DNA from: Pasteurellaceae bacterium 15-036681
Lineage (GTDB): Bacteria > Pseudomonadota > Gammaproteobacteria > Enterobacterales > Pasteurellaceae
Assembly (NCBI GenBank): GCA_002002485.1
Contig: MQVI01000022.1
Coordinates: 1-39,101, forward strand
Reading direction: 5' to 3'
DNA length: 39,101 nucleotides
Below the pieces are notes generated by a model that worked only from the letters and a program-made list of their open reading frames with translations, had not been told where the DNA came from and searched no databases. This document shows, in pieces, positions 7,576-15,618 of the stretch (its first letter is position 1; each line of letters starts with the position of its first letter). Both the position numbers and the translations under genes were made by a program.

Positions 7576-9219
7576 ATGAAACATATATTCCCTTATCTAC
7601 TATTTGCTACACCATTTGTTGCTTATGCCAACGAAAGCACCAATATCACGAATGAATTTAATAAATTTCAACAGCAAAACAAACAGCAATTAGAGCAAAT
7701 TCAGCGAGACAAACAACAAGCTTGGATTTCCCAGCACCAATATCAAAATGCGCCAAAAGCAGAGAACCTTTCTGACTTGTCCCAACAATGCCTCCCTTAT
7801 CAAGAATTAAAAATTATCGGAACGACCTTGATCGATTCCTCCTCATTTACACCTAAAGTGGGTGAATGTATTAACGAAGCTCGGCTCAACAAACTCAGCC
7901 AAGATCTAACCAAAGCTTATTTAGAAAAGGGCTATATCCATAATCCATTTAAATTTGAAGACGATAACTCTGGCGTGTTAGTGATGCGTGTTACAGAAGG
8001 AAAAATCGCTAAGATAAATTCAAATAGTAGCCGTTTAAACCTCGTAATGCTTACACCCAATATGATTGGAAAGGCGCTGAATGTTAAAGATCTCGATCAA
8101 GCTTTAGATCAAGCCAATCGAATGAGTGGAAGCCAAGTCACTGTCGACGTGCTACCAGATAGCGAAGGAAATATTGAGCTTCAATTTGTGAATGAGGAAC
8201 GATCACGCATTGGCGGTCACATTGGCATCGATAACTTTGCGTCAAAACGTCACCAACGCTGGCAAATGAAAGGCGGGGTTTATATTGATAGTCCACTTGG
8301 ATTATCTGATACATTAAGTGTGAATATTAGCAATACATTGCATGCTTTACAGCATAATTTTAACCGTTCAGCCTCTCTCTTTTATAGCCTGCCTTACGGC
8401 TATTGGAATTTTAGTCTATTTGGAGCGGTATCACAGTTCCAGACTCGAATTCCGTTGCAATATACTACTGCGGAACAAAAAGGGCATTCTACCCAACTTG
8501 GTTTAAAAGCAGATTACACAGCTCACCGAGGTGAAAATCATATTTCTACCCTTTATAGTCAACTTAATTACTACCGCAATAAAAGTTATTTCCAAGGCTC
8601 ACTCATTGACTTACAAAGCCCAACGCTAAGTAGTACTCAATTTGGTATTAACCATATCCAAATTTTCCCGAAAGCAACATTAGTTATTGATGTTAACTAT
8701 GAACGAGGATTAACTTGGTTTAATGCCATACGCAACCAAGGACGAGATCAACCAGAAGGGCAATTTAATAAATGGAATACTGATTTTCAACTAAGTTACT
8801 ACTACACATTGAATGATCAGCTATTTCACCACCAGCATAACTTAAGTGGACAATATAGCTCAAACTATCTTCCTGCAATTAAACAAGCCGATTTACTTAG
8901 TCGCTATACAGTTAGAGGTTTTAATGATCTAAGTAGCTCTGCAGAAAAAAGCCTCATATTGCAAAATAATTTTGGTTGGGTTCATAATCAAAATAATTGG
9001 CAAATTGAGCCTTACCTATTATTTGATTTAGGCATTATCAAAAATACATCAGCTTATTCGCATTCAGAAAAAGCCCTCTCCTATGGTATTGGAGCCAAAA
9101 TTCAGATAGGAAATCGTGCAAGTATCAATTTAGAATGGGCTACAGGGCGGTACTTCCAATCAAAAGCAATCATAAATCAGGAGAGAAGCATTAATTTGAG
9201 TACAATTTTGAGATATTGA
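7576..9219 (+). CDS. Two-partner secretion transporter (TpsB, ShlB/FhaC family)
   Basis: Outer-membrane Omp85-type protein that exports and, for ShlB-like members, activates its partner. ATG at 7576 is preserved by TGAGGA and gives 547 residues; in-frame upstream starts lie within the ribosome-binding site. The order is: signal peptide ending AYA (about 20 residues), a Gln-rich N-terminal helix, POTRA domains from about residue 70 (CLPYQELKIIG, then VTEGKIAKI), and a C-terminal 16-strand barrel with the conserved VRGF loop near residue 446 and a terminal aromatic (STILRY). The TpsA gene follows 193 bp downstream in the same direction, so this is its dedicated transporter. Confidence 0.92.
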   Translation: MKHIFPYLLFATPFVAYANESTNITNEFNKFQQQNKQQLEQIQRDKQQAWISQHQYQNAPKAENLSDLSQQCLPYQELKIIGTTLIDSSSFTPKVGECINEARLNKLSQDLTKAYLEKGYIHNPFKFEDDNSGVLVMRVTEGKIAKINSNSSRLNLVMLTPNMIGKALNVKDLDQALDQANRMSGSQVTVDVLPDSEGNIELQFVNEERSRIGGHIGIDNFASKRHQRWQMKGGVYIDSPLGLSDTLSVNISNTLHALQHNFNRSASLFYSLPYGYWNFSLFGAVSQFQTRIPLQYTTAEQKGHSTQLGLKADYTAHRGENHISTLYSQLNYYRNKSYFQGSLIDLQSPTLSSTQFGINHIQIFPKATLVIDVNYERGLTWFNAIRNQGRDQPEGQFNKWNTDFQLSYYYTLNDQLFHHQHNLSGQYSSNYLPAIKQADLLSRYTVRGFNDLSSSAEKSLILQNNFGWVHNQNNWQIEPYLLFDLGIIKNTSAYSHSEKALSYGIGAKIQIGNRASINLEWATGRYFQSKAIINQERSINLSTILRY

Positions 9220-9302
9220 TCACAAAATTCACTTTTAGTTTGTAAAGAAATGTTACAAGCCTATCTGAGAGGTATAGAATCCAATCCCCTATAAATATTA
9301 AG

Positions 9303-9352
9303 GACTTAGGGCATAGCGTTTATTATGATGAATAAATGCTATGTTGTAAGTC
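9303..9352 (+). promoter_or_regulatory. Large hairpin between the tpsB-like and tpsA-like genes
   Basis: CATAGCGTTTATT (9312-9324) and AATAAATGCTATG (9331-9343) pair with one mismatch around loop ATGATG. GACTTA (9303-9308) and TAAGTC (9347-9352) extend the stem past an internal loop. No T-run follows, so it is not an ordinary terminator. It may be an mRNA processing, stabilising or attenuating element setting the ratio of transporter to exoprotein. Confidence 0.5.
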
Positions 9353-9412
9353 TCTATAGTTATTAGGAAATACAGACATCTTACTTTTTTAATTTCAGAT
9401 AGGTAACATTAT

Positions 9413-12400
9413 ATGAAATCATCTCTTAAATTGTCGAAAATTGCTGTAGCACTTTCTACAGCACTCTATATTCAAGTGAGCCACGCTGATATTCAATCTG
9501 CAAATGTTAATACCCAAGTCCTTCAAAAAAGCGGTATTGATATCATCAACATAGCTAAACCAAGTGACGCAGGCTTATCACACAACCAATACAACAAATT
9601 TAATGTTGAAAAAAGCGGTGCCGTATTAAATAACTCTCTCAAAAATGGAAAATCCCAACTTGCCGGTGAACTCGCCAAAAACCCAAACCTCAATAAATCC
9701 GCCAATATCATTTTAAACGAAGTCGTCAGCCGTTCCCCTTCTACACTGGCAGGTAAACAAGAAGTTTTTGGACAAAAAGCGGATTATGTTCTCGCCAACC
9801 CAAATGGTATCAGCTGTGATGGCTGCGGATTTATCAATACATCTCGCAATAGCTTCGTTGTTGGTAAGGCCGATGTACAAAATGGTGAGTTAAAAGGCTA
9901 TCAAGTTGATAATAACAACAGCTTAACGACAAAAGGCAAAATCACTAGCCCAGCGAACTTGGATCTAATCGCACCGACCGTGAATATCTCTGGCGAAATC
10001 GAAAGTCAAAATGATGTTAATGTGATTATGGGCCATAATCGTATTGATAGAGCGAAAGACGGTAAACTCACTATTAATGTACTCAATAAACAAGATCAAG
10101 TATTAGATGGCAAAGCTGCTGGTAGTATTCAAGCAGACAGAATTCGTATTCATTCTACCAATGATAAAGGAACTCTTACGGTAGAAGGTGCTAAATTTAA
10201 AGCGAAAGAAGTTGCAGTAACTGCTGGCAATACCAAAGTGAGTGGTGTGATTACATCTTCTGAAGATGCGTCAACAACGTCAACCACAGAGGCGAAACGC
10301 GTAAAACTTACTACAGCTAAACGTAATACCAACCAACAATATCAAGCAACGACTATTGAAGCTGAGACAGTGATCTTAGGCGCTAAAAAAGACCTAGATG
10401 TTACTGGTGCAAGCATTAATGCGAAGGATGTTACTTTTTCAAGCGCAAATACTCATTTCGGTACACAAAAAACAACTAATACCACCTTCATTGCAGAAAA
10501 CCGCTCTAAAGGACTTTGGTATAGAAATGAAACCGAAAGCAAATCAATCGAAACTGTGCACCGTACAACCGTATCTGCTGATAGCATCAAAGCTGTTTCA
10601 ACAGAAGGGAAATTAACAGGGGAAGCAGTTAAACTTTCAGCGAAAAATCTTGGATTACACGGTGAACAAGGCATTGACTTCAAAGGCGCTGTTGAAACGA
10701 ATAAACAAAGCGCGACTGCTGATTTCAAAAATGAAACAGCTCGTTTAAAAACAGGTAAAAGCTCACAACAAGCCACTACACAAAACTATATCGCAAGTGA
10801 ATTAAATAGCAATGAACACACTGTGCTAGGCGGTTCCGATATTAATTTACGTGGTGTTAAAGCGCAAATTGATGGCGATCTTATTGTAAAAACAGCAGGT
10901 AAAGCAACGATTGGAGCGGAAACTACCCAAAATAGCTATGTGGTAGAAGACGCTCAAAAATTCTGGGGCGGCTTAGCTGGTGCAAAATCATTAGCGTCAA
11001 ATACCAATAATGTTGTTCAAAATGGCTCTGATATTACTGGCTTAGGTAAAATGTTTATTGATGCTGGCAATGGCGTACAAATTTCAGGAAGCCGTGTTGT
11101 ATCAGCGAAAGATGGCTTAGTAAAAGCAGGTAAAGGCGGTTTAGTCATTGATTCTGTTTTAGCAACAGCAAGCTCACAGCAAAGCGACCGTACTGGTACT
11201 ATCTTTAATATTACCAAAGCACGTAATAGTAGCTTTATCAGTACTTCAACAGCTCAAGGCACAACCCTTGCTTCAGAATCTAACCTAAAACTTGCCTCTG
11301 ACAAAGATGTAGATATTTTAGGTAGTTCTATTTCAGCCGGTGGATTACTTGATATTGCAACATTAAGCAATATCAATGTAGAAGGTGCAAAAAATAGTAG
11401 TTTTACCTCAAAACAATCTGCTGGTGTTAATTTAAGTGCAAAAGTAGAAAAACCAACTGTTACTTTAAATAATGTTTCAGCAATACAAGCTTCTTTGGTC
11501 ATTGCTAAAAAACTTATTGAAGGCGAACTCAATGTAGGCGAAGCATTAAATGCAACAGCGGCAGCAGTGAAAGACAATACCGCATTTTCTGCCCAAGCAA
11601 GTGCAACAGTAGGCATCAATAATAAGAGCGAGACCATCACTAATACTTCACACAGTGCAGCACAATTAAATGGTAACAACGTTAATTTAGCGAGTAAAAA
11701 TTTAACTGTAGCAGGCAGTAACATTAAATCAGCAACTGATATTAATTTGAGCGCTCAAAATGTGAATGTTAATGCTCAAACCAATAGTGAAGATGCGAAA
11801 GCCAAAAACACCAGTGTGGGTATCACTGATACTGTGAAATTAACCCAAAGCGGTGTATCAAATACACTTTCTGTTGGTGTAAATCACACTAATACCAATG
11901 TCCAAAAACAGACGGCTCAAGGCTCTCAACTTACTGCCGGTAAAGATGTAGTTATCAATGCAGATAATTTAGCTTATCAAGCAGCGAAAGTTTCTGCCGC
12001 AAACAATATTGTAGAGAATGCAGCTTCAATTTCGCATAATGTTGCAAACGATACTGTAACGACGAATAAGAAAACTGTAGATACCTCATTAAGCCTAACA
12101 ACCTCTGTGAATAAAGATAAAGCATTCACTGGTAGCGTTGCATTAAATGCTTCTGGCGGACGCGATAACAGCCAAGTGACCAATGCTCAAGCGACTTCAC
12201 TCAGCGCAGGTAACAATATTGTTTCAAACAGCAGTTCATTAAAAGATGTAGCAACTCAATATCAAGCAGGTAATACCGTTAGCTTGAATAGCACAGACTA
12301 TAACTCTCAAGCGGCAAACAATAGTGCAACCACGGATAAAATGAATGCGGGTGCAGGTGTAAAATTCAGTGCAACTACATCAGATTTCCAAACAGCGACC

Positions 12401-13702
12401 GCTGCAGTGGATGTTAATGCAAATTATCAAACAGAGCAGACCGCTTCAACAACGGCACAAAAAGGCAATATCAATGCGAAAAATATTGAAATTAACGCTA
12501 AAAATGTAGCTAGCCAAGGCGATCTAACCGCAACTGATAAACTTAACGTTAATGCAAATACCATTAACTTTAGTCAAGCGAATAACACCGCATCAAAAAC
12601 AGCAGGTGGCTTTAATGCGACTGTTGGTGTGAGTGCGTTAGTAATTCCAAGTGCTGGCGCTGCAATTCCAGCAGTTAATACAGCTGTAAGTGCAAATGGA
12701 GCAAACAAACAAAGTAGCACAGCGGTTGCAAGCAGCCTAACTGCAAATAACATCAACTTAAAAGCTCAAGAGAGTGCAACTTTACAAGCAACATCACTAA
12801 ACGGTAAAGAAAGCAGCACGATCAGCGCAGATAAAGTGAATGTGAATGCAGGTGTTAGCACAGCTAAAGGTGCTGAAGGCAAAGCATCATTCTCTGTTTC
12901 TGTTGGTGCCTCTAAAGCAAGCGTTGCTCCAAGTGCAAGTTTTGCAGTTTCACACGAAAACAGCACGGTCTATAGCCCTGTAGCTGTTAATGGTAAAACA
13001 GTGACTATTGAAGGCGCTAAAGGCATTAGCTTAGCAGGCTTGAGTTCTGAAAGCCAAACACTGAACTTAGCAACACAAAACGGCAATCTTGATGTACTTG
13101 CGCCGCAAAGCAATGTGAAAGAGACTAGCGTAAGTGCAAGCTTAGGATTAGGCGGTGGTATCGCTGAGAATAAATGGACTCCAGCCAAAGGTTCTGCATC
13201 ATTCTCAACGGATATTACACGCAATAAAGATAATGTAGAAAGTGTATTAACTGCACAAAATGCAAATTTAAACATTAAAGGCGATACCTTCCTTCAAGGT
13301 AGCCAAATTAATGCAGTTTCAGTGAATAACCTATCTACTGGTGATATTGCAACGCAAAATACCACTGATAAAGTGAATAAAGTTGCAGCAAGTGTTTCAG
13401 CATCTGGTGGTGGTAAAGCAACGGCTTACACTAAAGACAAATGGTTAGATTCTGCGATTGCAGACTGGAACAATGGCACTATCGCAAGTGCATCTGGTTC
13501 TGCTGATTTCAGTACCCATGTAGTTAGCTCAGCAATATTAAATTCTGCTGGCATTAATGCTCCAAAAGCAGAAACACTTAAAGAAACAAAAGTGGATATT
13601 GAAGTTGGCGTAACTAGCTCTGTACCGAAATTAGTAAAACAAGTACAGCAAGCGGTGACTGACAAAAAACTCCCTTGGACAGTGAATATTTCTAGCAAAT
13701 AG
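9413..13702 (+). CDS. Two-partner secreted exoprotein (TpsA; ShlA/HpmA-like haemolysin or haemagglutinin)
   Basis: Large secreted beta-helical protein of 1429 residues. A signal peptide ends at SHA (residue 25). The TPS secretion domain follows (about 26-260), with both classic motifs NPNL (90-93) and NPNGI (129-133). A CDGC pair (Cys135, Cys138) after NPNGI is typical of the ShlA/HpmA haemolysin branch; these seem to be the only cysteines. The remainder consists of degenerate haemagglutinin-type repeats rich in Ala, Thr, Ser, Asn and Lys. No VENN motif or CDI-type toxin tip is visible; the protein simply ends KLPWTVNISSK. AGGTAA precedes the ATG. Cytolysin is favoured by the Cys pair, adhesin by the long repeat region; sequence alone cannot decide. 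Confidence 0.9.
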   Translation: MKSSLKLSKIAVALSTALYIQVSHADIQSANVNTQVLQKSGIDIINIAKPSDAGLSHNQYNKFNVEKSGAVLNNSLKNGKSQLAGELAKNPNLNKSANIILNEVVSRSPSTLAGKQEVFGQKADYVLANPNGISCDGCGFINTSRNSFVVGKADVQNGELKGYQVDNNNSLTTKGKITSPANLDLIAPTVNISGEIESQNDVNVIMGHNRIDRAKDGKLTINVLNKQDQVLDGKAAGSIQADRIRIHSTNDKGTLTVEGAKFKAKEVAVTAGNTKVSGVITSSEDASTTSTTEAKRVKLTTAKRNTNQQYQATTIEAETVILGAKKDLDVTGASINAKDVTFSSANTHFGTQKTTNTTFIAENRSKGLWYRNETESKSIETVHRTTVSADSIKAVSTEGKLTGEAVKLSAKNLGLHGEQGIDFKGAVETNKQSATADFKNETARLKTGKSSQQATTQNYIASELNSNEHTVLGGSDINLRGVKAQIDGDLIVKTAGKATIGAETTQNSYVVEDAQKFWGGLAGAKSLASNTNNVVQNGSDITGLGKMFIDAGNGVQISGSRVVSAKDGLVKAGKGGLVIDSVLATASSQQSDRTGTIFNITKARNSSFISTSTAQGTTLASESNLKLASDKDVDILGSSISAGGLLDIATLSNINVEGAKNSSFTSKQSAGVNLSAKVEKPTVTLNNVSAIQASLVIAKKLIEGELNVGEALNATAAAVKDNTAFSAQASATVGINNKSETITNTSHSAAQLNGNNVNLASKNLTVAGSNIKSATDINLSAQNVNVNAQTNSEDAKAKNTSVGITDTVKLTQSGVSNTLSVGVNHTNTNVQKQTAQGSQLTAGKDVVINADNLAYQAAKVSAANNIVENAASISHNVANDTVTTNKKTVDTSLSLTTSVNKDKAFTGSVALNASGGRDNSQVTNAQATSLSAGNNIVSNSSSLKDVATQYQAGNTVSLNSTDYNSQAANNSATTDKMNAGAGVKFSATTSDFQTATAAVDVNANYQTEQTASTTAQKGNINAKNIEINAKNVASQGDLTATDKLNVNANTINFSQANNTASKTAGGFNATVGVSALVIPSAGAAIPAVNTAVSANGANKQSSTAVASSLTANNINLKAQESATLQATSLNGKESSTISADKVNVNAGVSTAKGAEGKASFSVSVGASKASVAPSASFAVSHENSTVYSPVAVNGKTVTIEGAKGISLAGLSSESQTLNLATQNGNLDVLAPQSNVKETSVSASLGLGGGIAENKWTPAKGSASFSTDITRNKDNVESVLTAQNANLNIKGDTFLQGSQINAVSVNNLSTGDIATQNTTDKVNKVAASVSASGGGKATAYTKDKWLDSAIADWNNGTIASASGSADFSTHVVSSAILNSAGINAPKAETLKETKVDIEVGVTSSVPKLVKQVQQAVTDKKLPWTVNISSK

Positions 13703-13741
13703 TAATGAATAAACATTGATTCAAGAATAAAATGTATTAAG

Positions 13742-13772
13742 CGGTATGGCATAATTGCCATACCGTTTTTTT
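13742..13772 (+). terminator. Terminator of the two-partner secretion locus
   Basis: A perfect 10-bp stem CGGTATGGCA-TAAT-TGCCATACCG followed by seven T residues, 39 bases after the exoprotein stop codon. Confidence 0.95.
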
Positions 13773-13813
13773 GTGATAAGATGAGACATTTTTATAACTA
13801 AAAGGAAGAAACT

Positions 13814-14182
13814 ATGCTTACCAATCTAACAACCTACGAAGAGACTATTTTCAGCAAAATCATTCGCAAAGAAATCCCTGCTGCTATCGTTTATCAAGAT
13901 GAACTAGTCACTGCTTTCCGTGATATTGCACCACAAGCAAAAACTCACATTCTAATCATTCCAAATAAATTTATTCCAACCGTAAACCACGTAACTGCAG
14001 AAGATGAACAAGCACTGGGTCGTTTGTTTACCGTTGCTGCGAAAATTGCGAAGGAAGAAGGGATTGCAGAAGACGGTTATCGTTTAATTATGAACTGTAA
14101 TCAACATGGCGGTCAGGAAGTTTTCCATATCCACATGCACCTTGTAGGTGGTGAACCACTAGGCAAGATGTTAGCAAAATAA
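13814..14182 (+). CDS. hinT: HIT-family purine nucleoside phosphoramidase HinT
   Basis: Cytoplasmic hydrolase of AMP-lysine and related phosphoramidates. The 122-residue protein carries the histidine triad HIHMH at residues 105-109 and the conserved N-terminal [20 protein letters not shown] precedes the ATG. It is followed by ycfL and thiK, the order also seen in E. coli (without lpoB between them). The 74-bp gap to ycfL is filled by a palindromic repeat. Confidence 0.95.
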   Translation: MLTNLTTYEETIFSKIIRKEIPAAIVYQDELVTAFRDIAPQAKTHILIIPNKFIPTVNHVTAEDEQALGRLFTVAAKIAKEEGIAEDGYRLIMNCNQHGGQEVFHIHMHLVGGEPLGKMLAK

Positions 14183-14188
14183 TCAAAA

Positions 14189-14238
14189 TGTAGGGACGCA
14201 ATGCTCGCGTCCGCGGACACGAGCACCGTGTCCCTACA
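14189..14238. repeat. Double hairpin repeat between hinT and ycfL
   Basis: Outer arms TGTAGGGAC and GTCCCTACA flank two inner arms GCTCGCGTCC and GGACACGAGC (one mismatch), so the whole 50 bp is one imperfect palindrome. It can also be read as two smaller hairpins, each holding CGAGC or its complement in the loop. The same loop motif occurs in palindromes near 22000. It has no T-run and does not look like a terminator. Confidence 0.65.
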
Positions 14239-14256
14239 ATATTAGAATAATCATTT

Positions 14257-14619
14257 ATGTTCAAAAAAATTTCTCTTTTGGCGGTTGCGATTTTGCTTAC
14301 CGCCTGTGTAAGTAATCCACCAAGCTATTTACCTGCTGGTAACAAGCCCATTGTAAATATTGAAGCAAGTGTAAACTCACTTGTGGAAGTAGATGCCACT
14401 CAGGAACAGCTGAATATCACTAATTTAACGGATAATAGTTTAAATGTTGTGTATAAACTGTTTTGGTATGATGAAGAAGGCGTGACTCAGAGTTTTAATG
14501 ACGGGGTAGAACCTTGGCAAAATCTTTGGTTAGAGCCAAAGCAACAGTCGAAGATTGCACTGAATAAACCTACTCAAGAAAGTCAAAACTATCGCATTTA
14601 TTTACGAGGTCATCGCTAA
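14257..14619 (+). CDS. ycfL: YcfL family lipoprotein
   Basis: A 120-residue predicted lipoprotein: Lys-rich N-terminus, hydrophobic stretch and lipobox LLTAC with Cys17 as the modified residue. Position +2 after the Cys is Val-Ser, not Asp, so outer-membrane sorting is expected. The mature part resembles the YcfL/DUF1425 domain (beta-rich, with FWYDEEGV and WLEPKQ). Function is not established; in E. coli it lies beside hinT and lpoB. It ends 3 bp before thiK, so the two are probably cotranscribed. Confidence 0.8.
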   Translation: MFKKISLLAVAILLTACVSNPPSYLPAGNKPIVNIEASVNSLVEVDATQEQLNITNLTDNSLNVVYKLFWYDEEGVTQSFNDGVEPWQNLWLEPKQQSKIALNKPTQESQNYRIYLRGHR

Positions 14620-14622
14620 TCA

Positions 14623-15384
14623 ATGCAGTGGCAGAATTGGCTTAATTCACAACAACAAGCGGTAAGTTCTCTCGAACCTTTAGCAGGACTCACCGCTTGT
14701 AGTCATTTGGTTACAACAAATTCTCAACAGCGCTATGTGCTACGTAGCCAAACCGCTCGCGCGACAGACTTTGGAATAGACTACCAGCAGGAAGTGCAAT
14801 TTCTTAATCTTATTGCCCCTCTTGGTTTTAGCCCTTCTGTTGCCTATTACGATCAATACTCCTCTCTACTGAATTGGATTGAGGGCACTCCTCCCTCTAA
14901 ATTTAATCATCAGCTTATCGAACAATTAGCCAACCTCGTAGCCAATTTACATCTATTTGATCTACAAGCGGTTGCTAATCTTGAACAATTTACTAAGTTA
15001 AATCTTGCTGAGCGTTGTCAATTTCTCTGGAACAAACTATCTAGTGAGCAACAAGCAACACTTGGCTTTCAACCACCTTTTTTGGCGATTTCCCCCTTTA
15101 AACAAGCGATTTGCCACCACGATATTCATCTTGCTAATCTTATTCAGAAAAATGACAAGCTGTTTTTGATCGATTGGGAGTACTGTGCGATCTCCGATCC
15201 AGCATTGGATTTGACAATGCTTGTCTATTCAAAGCAACTTACTCAAATACAAATGGATTATTTTTTGAAACACTATTTTGCAAAAACAGGCTTTGATCGC
15301 ACCGCTTGTATGGCAAAAGTGGAAGAATACCTACCTGAAGTAGATAAATTAAATCGCCTTTGGTTTAGTTTACAAGCTATTTGA
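14623..15384 (+). CDS. thiK: Thiamine kinase-like phosphotransferase
   Basis: APH/choline-kinase-fold enzyme of 253 residues. In E. coli ThiK phosphorylates thiamine in a salvage route. The catalytic loop HHDIHLAN is at 165-172 and the metal-binding IDWEY at 183-187, followed by DPALDL. The N-terminal lobe is short, as in ThiK. It starts 3 bp after ycfL. The gene contains four exact uptake signals (14655, 14692, 14964, 15301), an unusually dense set. Choline or another small alcohol as substrate cannot be excluded. Confidence 0.75.
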   Translation: MQWQNWLNSQQQAVSSLEPLAGLTACSHLVTTNSQQRYVLRSQTARATDFGIDYQQEVQFLNLIAPLGFSPSVAYYDQYSSLLNWIEGTPPSKFNHQLIEQLANLVANLHLFDLQAVANLEQFTKLNLAERCQFLWNKLSSEQQATLGFQPPFLAISPFKQAICHHDIHLANLIQKNDKLFLIDWEYCAISDPALDLTMLVYSKQLTQIQMDYFLKHYFAKTGFDRTACMAKVEEYLPEVDKLNRLWFSLQAI

Positions 15385-15443
15385 TAATAATTCTCAAAAA
15401 TATTTGTAAATTCTCTTGCAATTCTTTTTGAGAATTATTATCA
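15382..15443. promoter_or_regulatory. Paired Fur-box-like sites in a 19-bp inverted repeat
   Basis: TGATAATAATTCTCAAAAA (15382-15400) and its exact complement at 15425-15443 are separated by 24 bp. Each arm contains a Fur 7-1-7 motif with one mismatch (TGATAAT-A-ATTCTCA and TGAGAAT-T-ATTATCA). The right copy overlaps the spacer and -10 of a promoter at 15416-15444. The left copy begins on the thiK stop codon. Confidence 0.65.
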
Positions 15444-15444
15444 T
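15416..15444 (+). promoter_or_regulatory. Promoter of a predicted small RNA
   Basis: TTGCAA (15416-15421), a 17-bp spacer and TATCAT (15439-15444). Transcription would start near 15451. A Fur-box-like site overlaps it. Confidence 0.6.
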
Positions 15445-15450
15445 CTAATC

Positions 15451-15523
15451 ACTTCAAAAATAATAGGTAATCACTCCAACTATTTACGCCACAGCTCCCC
15501 CACAAAGTTGTGGCGTTTTTTTT
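15451..15523 (+). ncRNA. Predicted Fur-regulated small RNA
   Basis: About 73 nt would lie between the predicted start and the end of a strong terminator (15486-15523: ACGCCACA / TGTGGCGT then T-run). I see no start codon with a ribosome-binding site. The terminator loop carries CTCCCCC (15495-15501), an exposed C-rich stretch that could pair with ribosome-binding sites of target mRNAs. Iron-repressed small RNAs such as RyhB occupy this kind of control layout. I see no convincing RyhB core sequence, so homology is not claimed. Confidence 0.55.
15486..15523 (+). terminator. Terminator ahead of tyrS
   Basis: Stem ACGCCACA (15486-15493) / TGTGGCGT (15509-15516) with a 15-base C-rich loop, followed by eight T residues counting from 15516. 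It isolates tyrS from upstream transcription and would define the 3' end of the predicted small RNA. Confidence 0.9.
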
Positions 15524-15544
15524 CGCCTTTTTTCCTTGTTTCCC

Positions 15545-15572
15545 TTTGATTTTCAATTCATCTCGTTATAAT
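15545..15572 (+). promoter_or_regulatory. Promoter of tyrS
   Basis: A perfect TATAAT (15567-15572) preceded by TTTGAT (15545-15550) at 16 bp, 46 bp before the tyrS start codon. The -35 match is only fair. Confidence 0.6.
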
Positions 15573-15618
15573 AAGCCTCATTCGTTTATAAAATCCAAAA
15601 ATAGAAAAAGGAACAGCA

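Noticed and set aside
10150-13275. Many minus-strand open frames across the exoprotein gene
   Set aside because: Low-complexity repeats on the plus strand remove stop codons from the opposite strand; compositions are biased and no start signals are seen.
9412-13702. Contact-dependent inhibition (CDI) system
   Set aside because: No VENN motif, no C-terminal toxin domain and no small immunity gene; hinT follows after a strong terminator.
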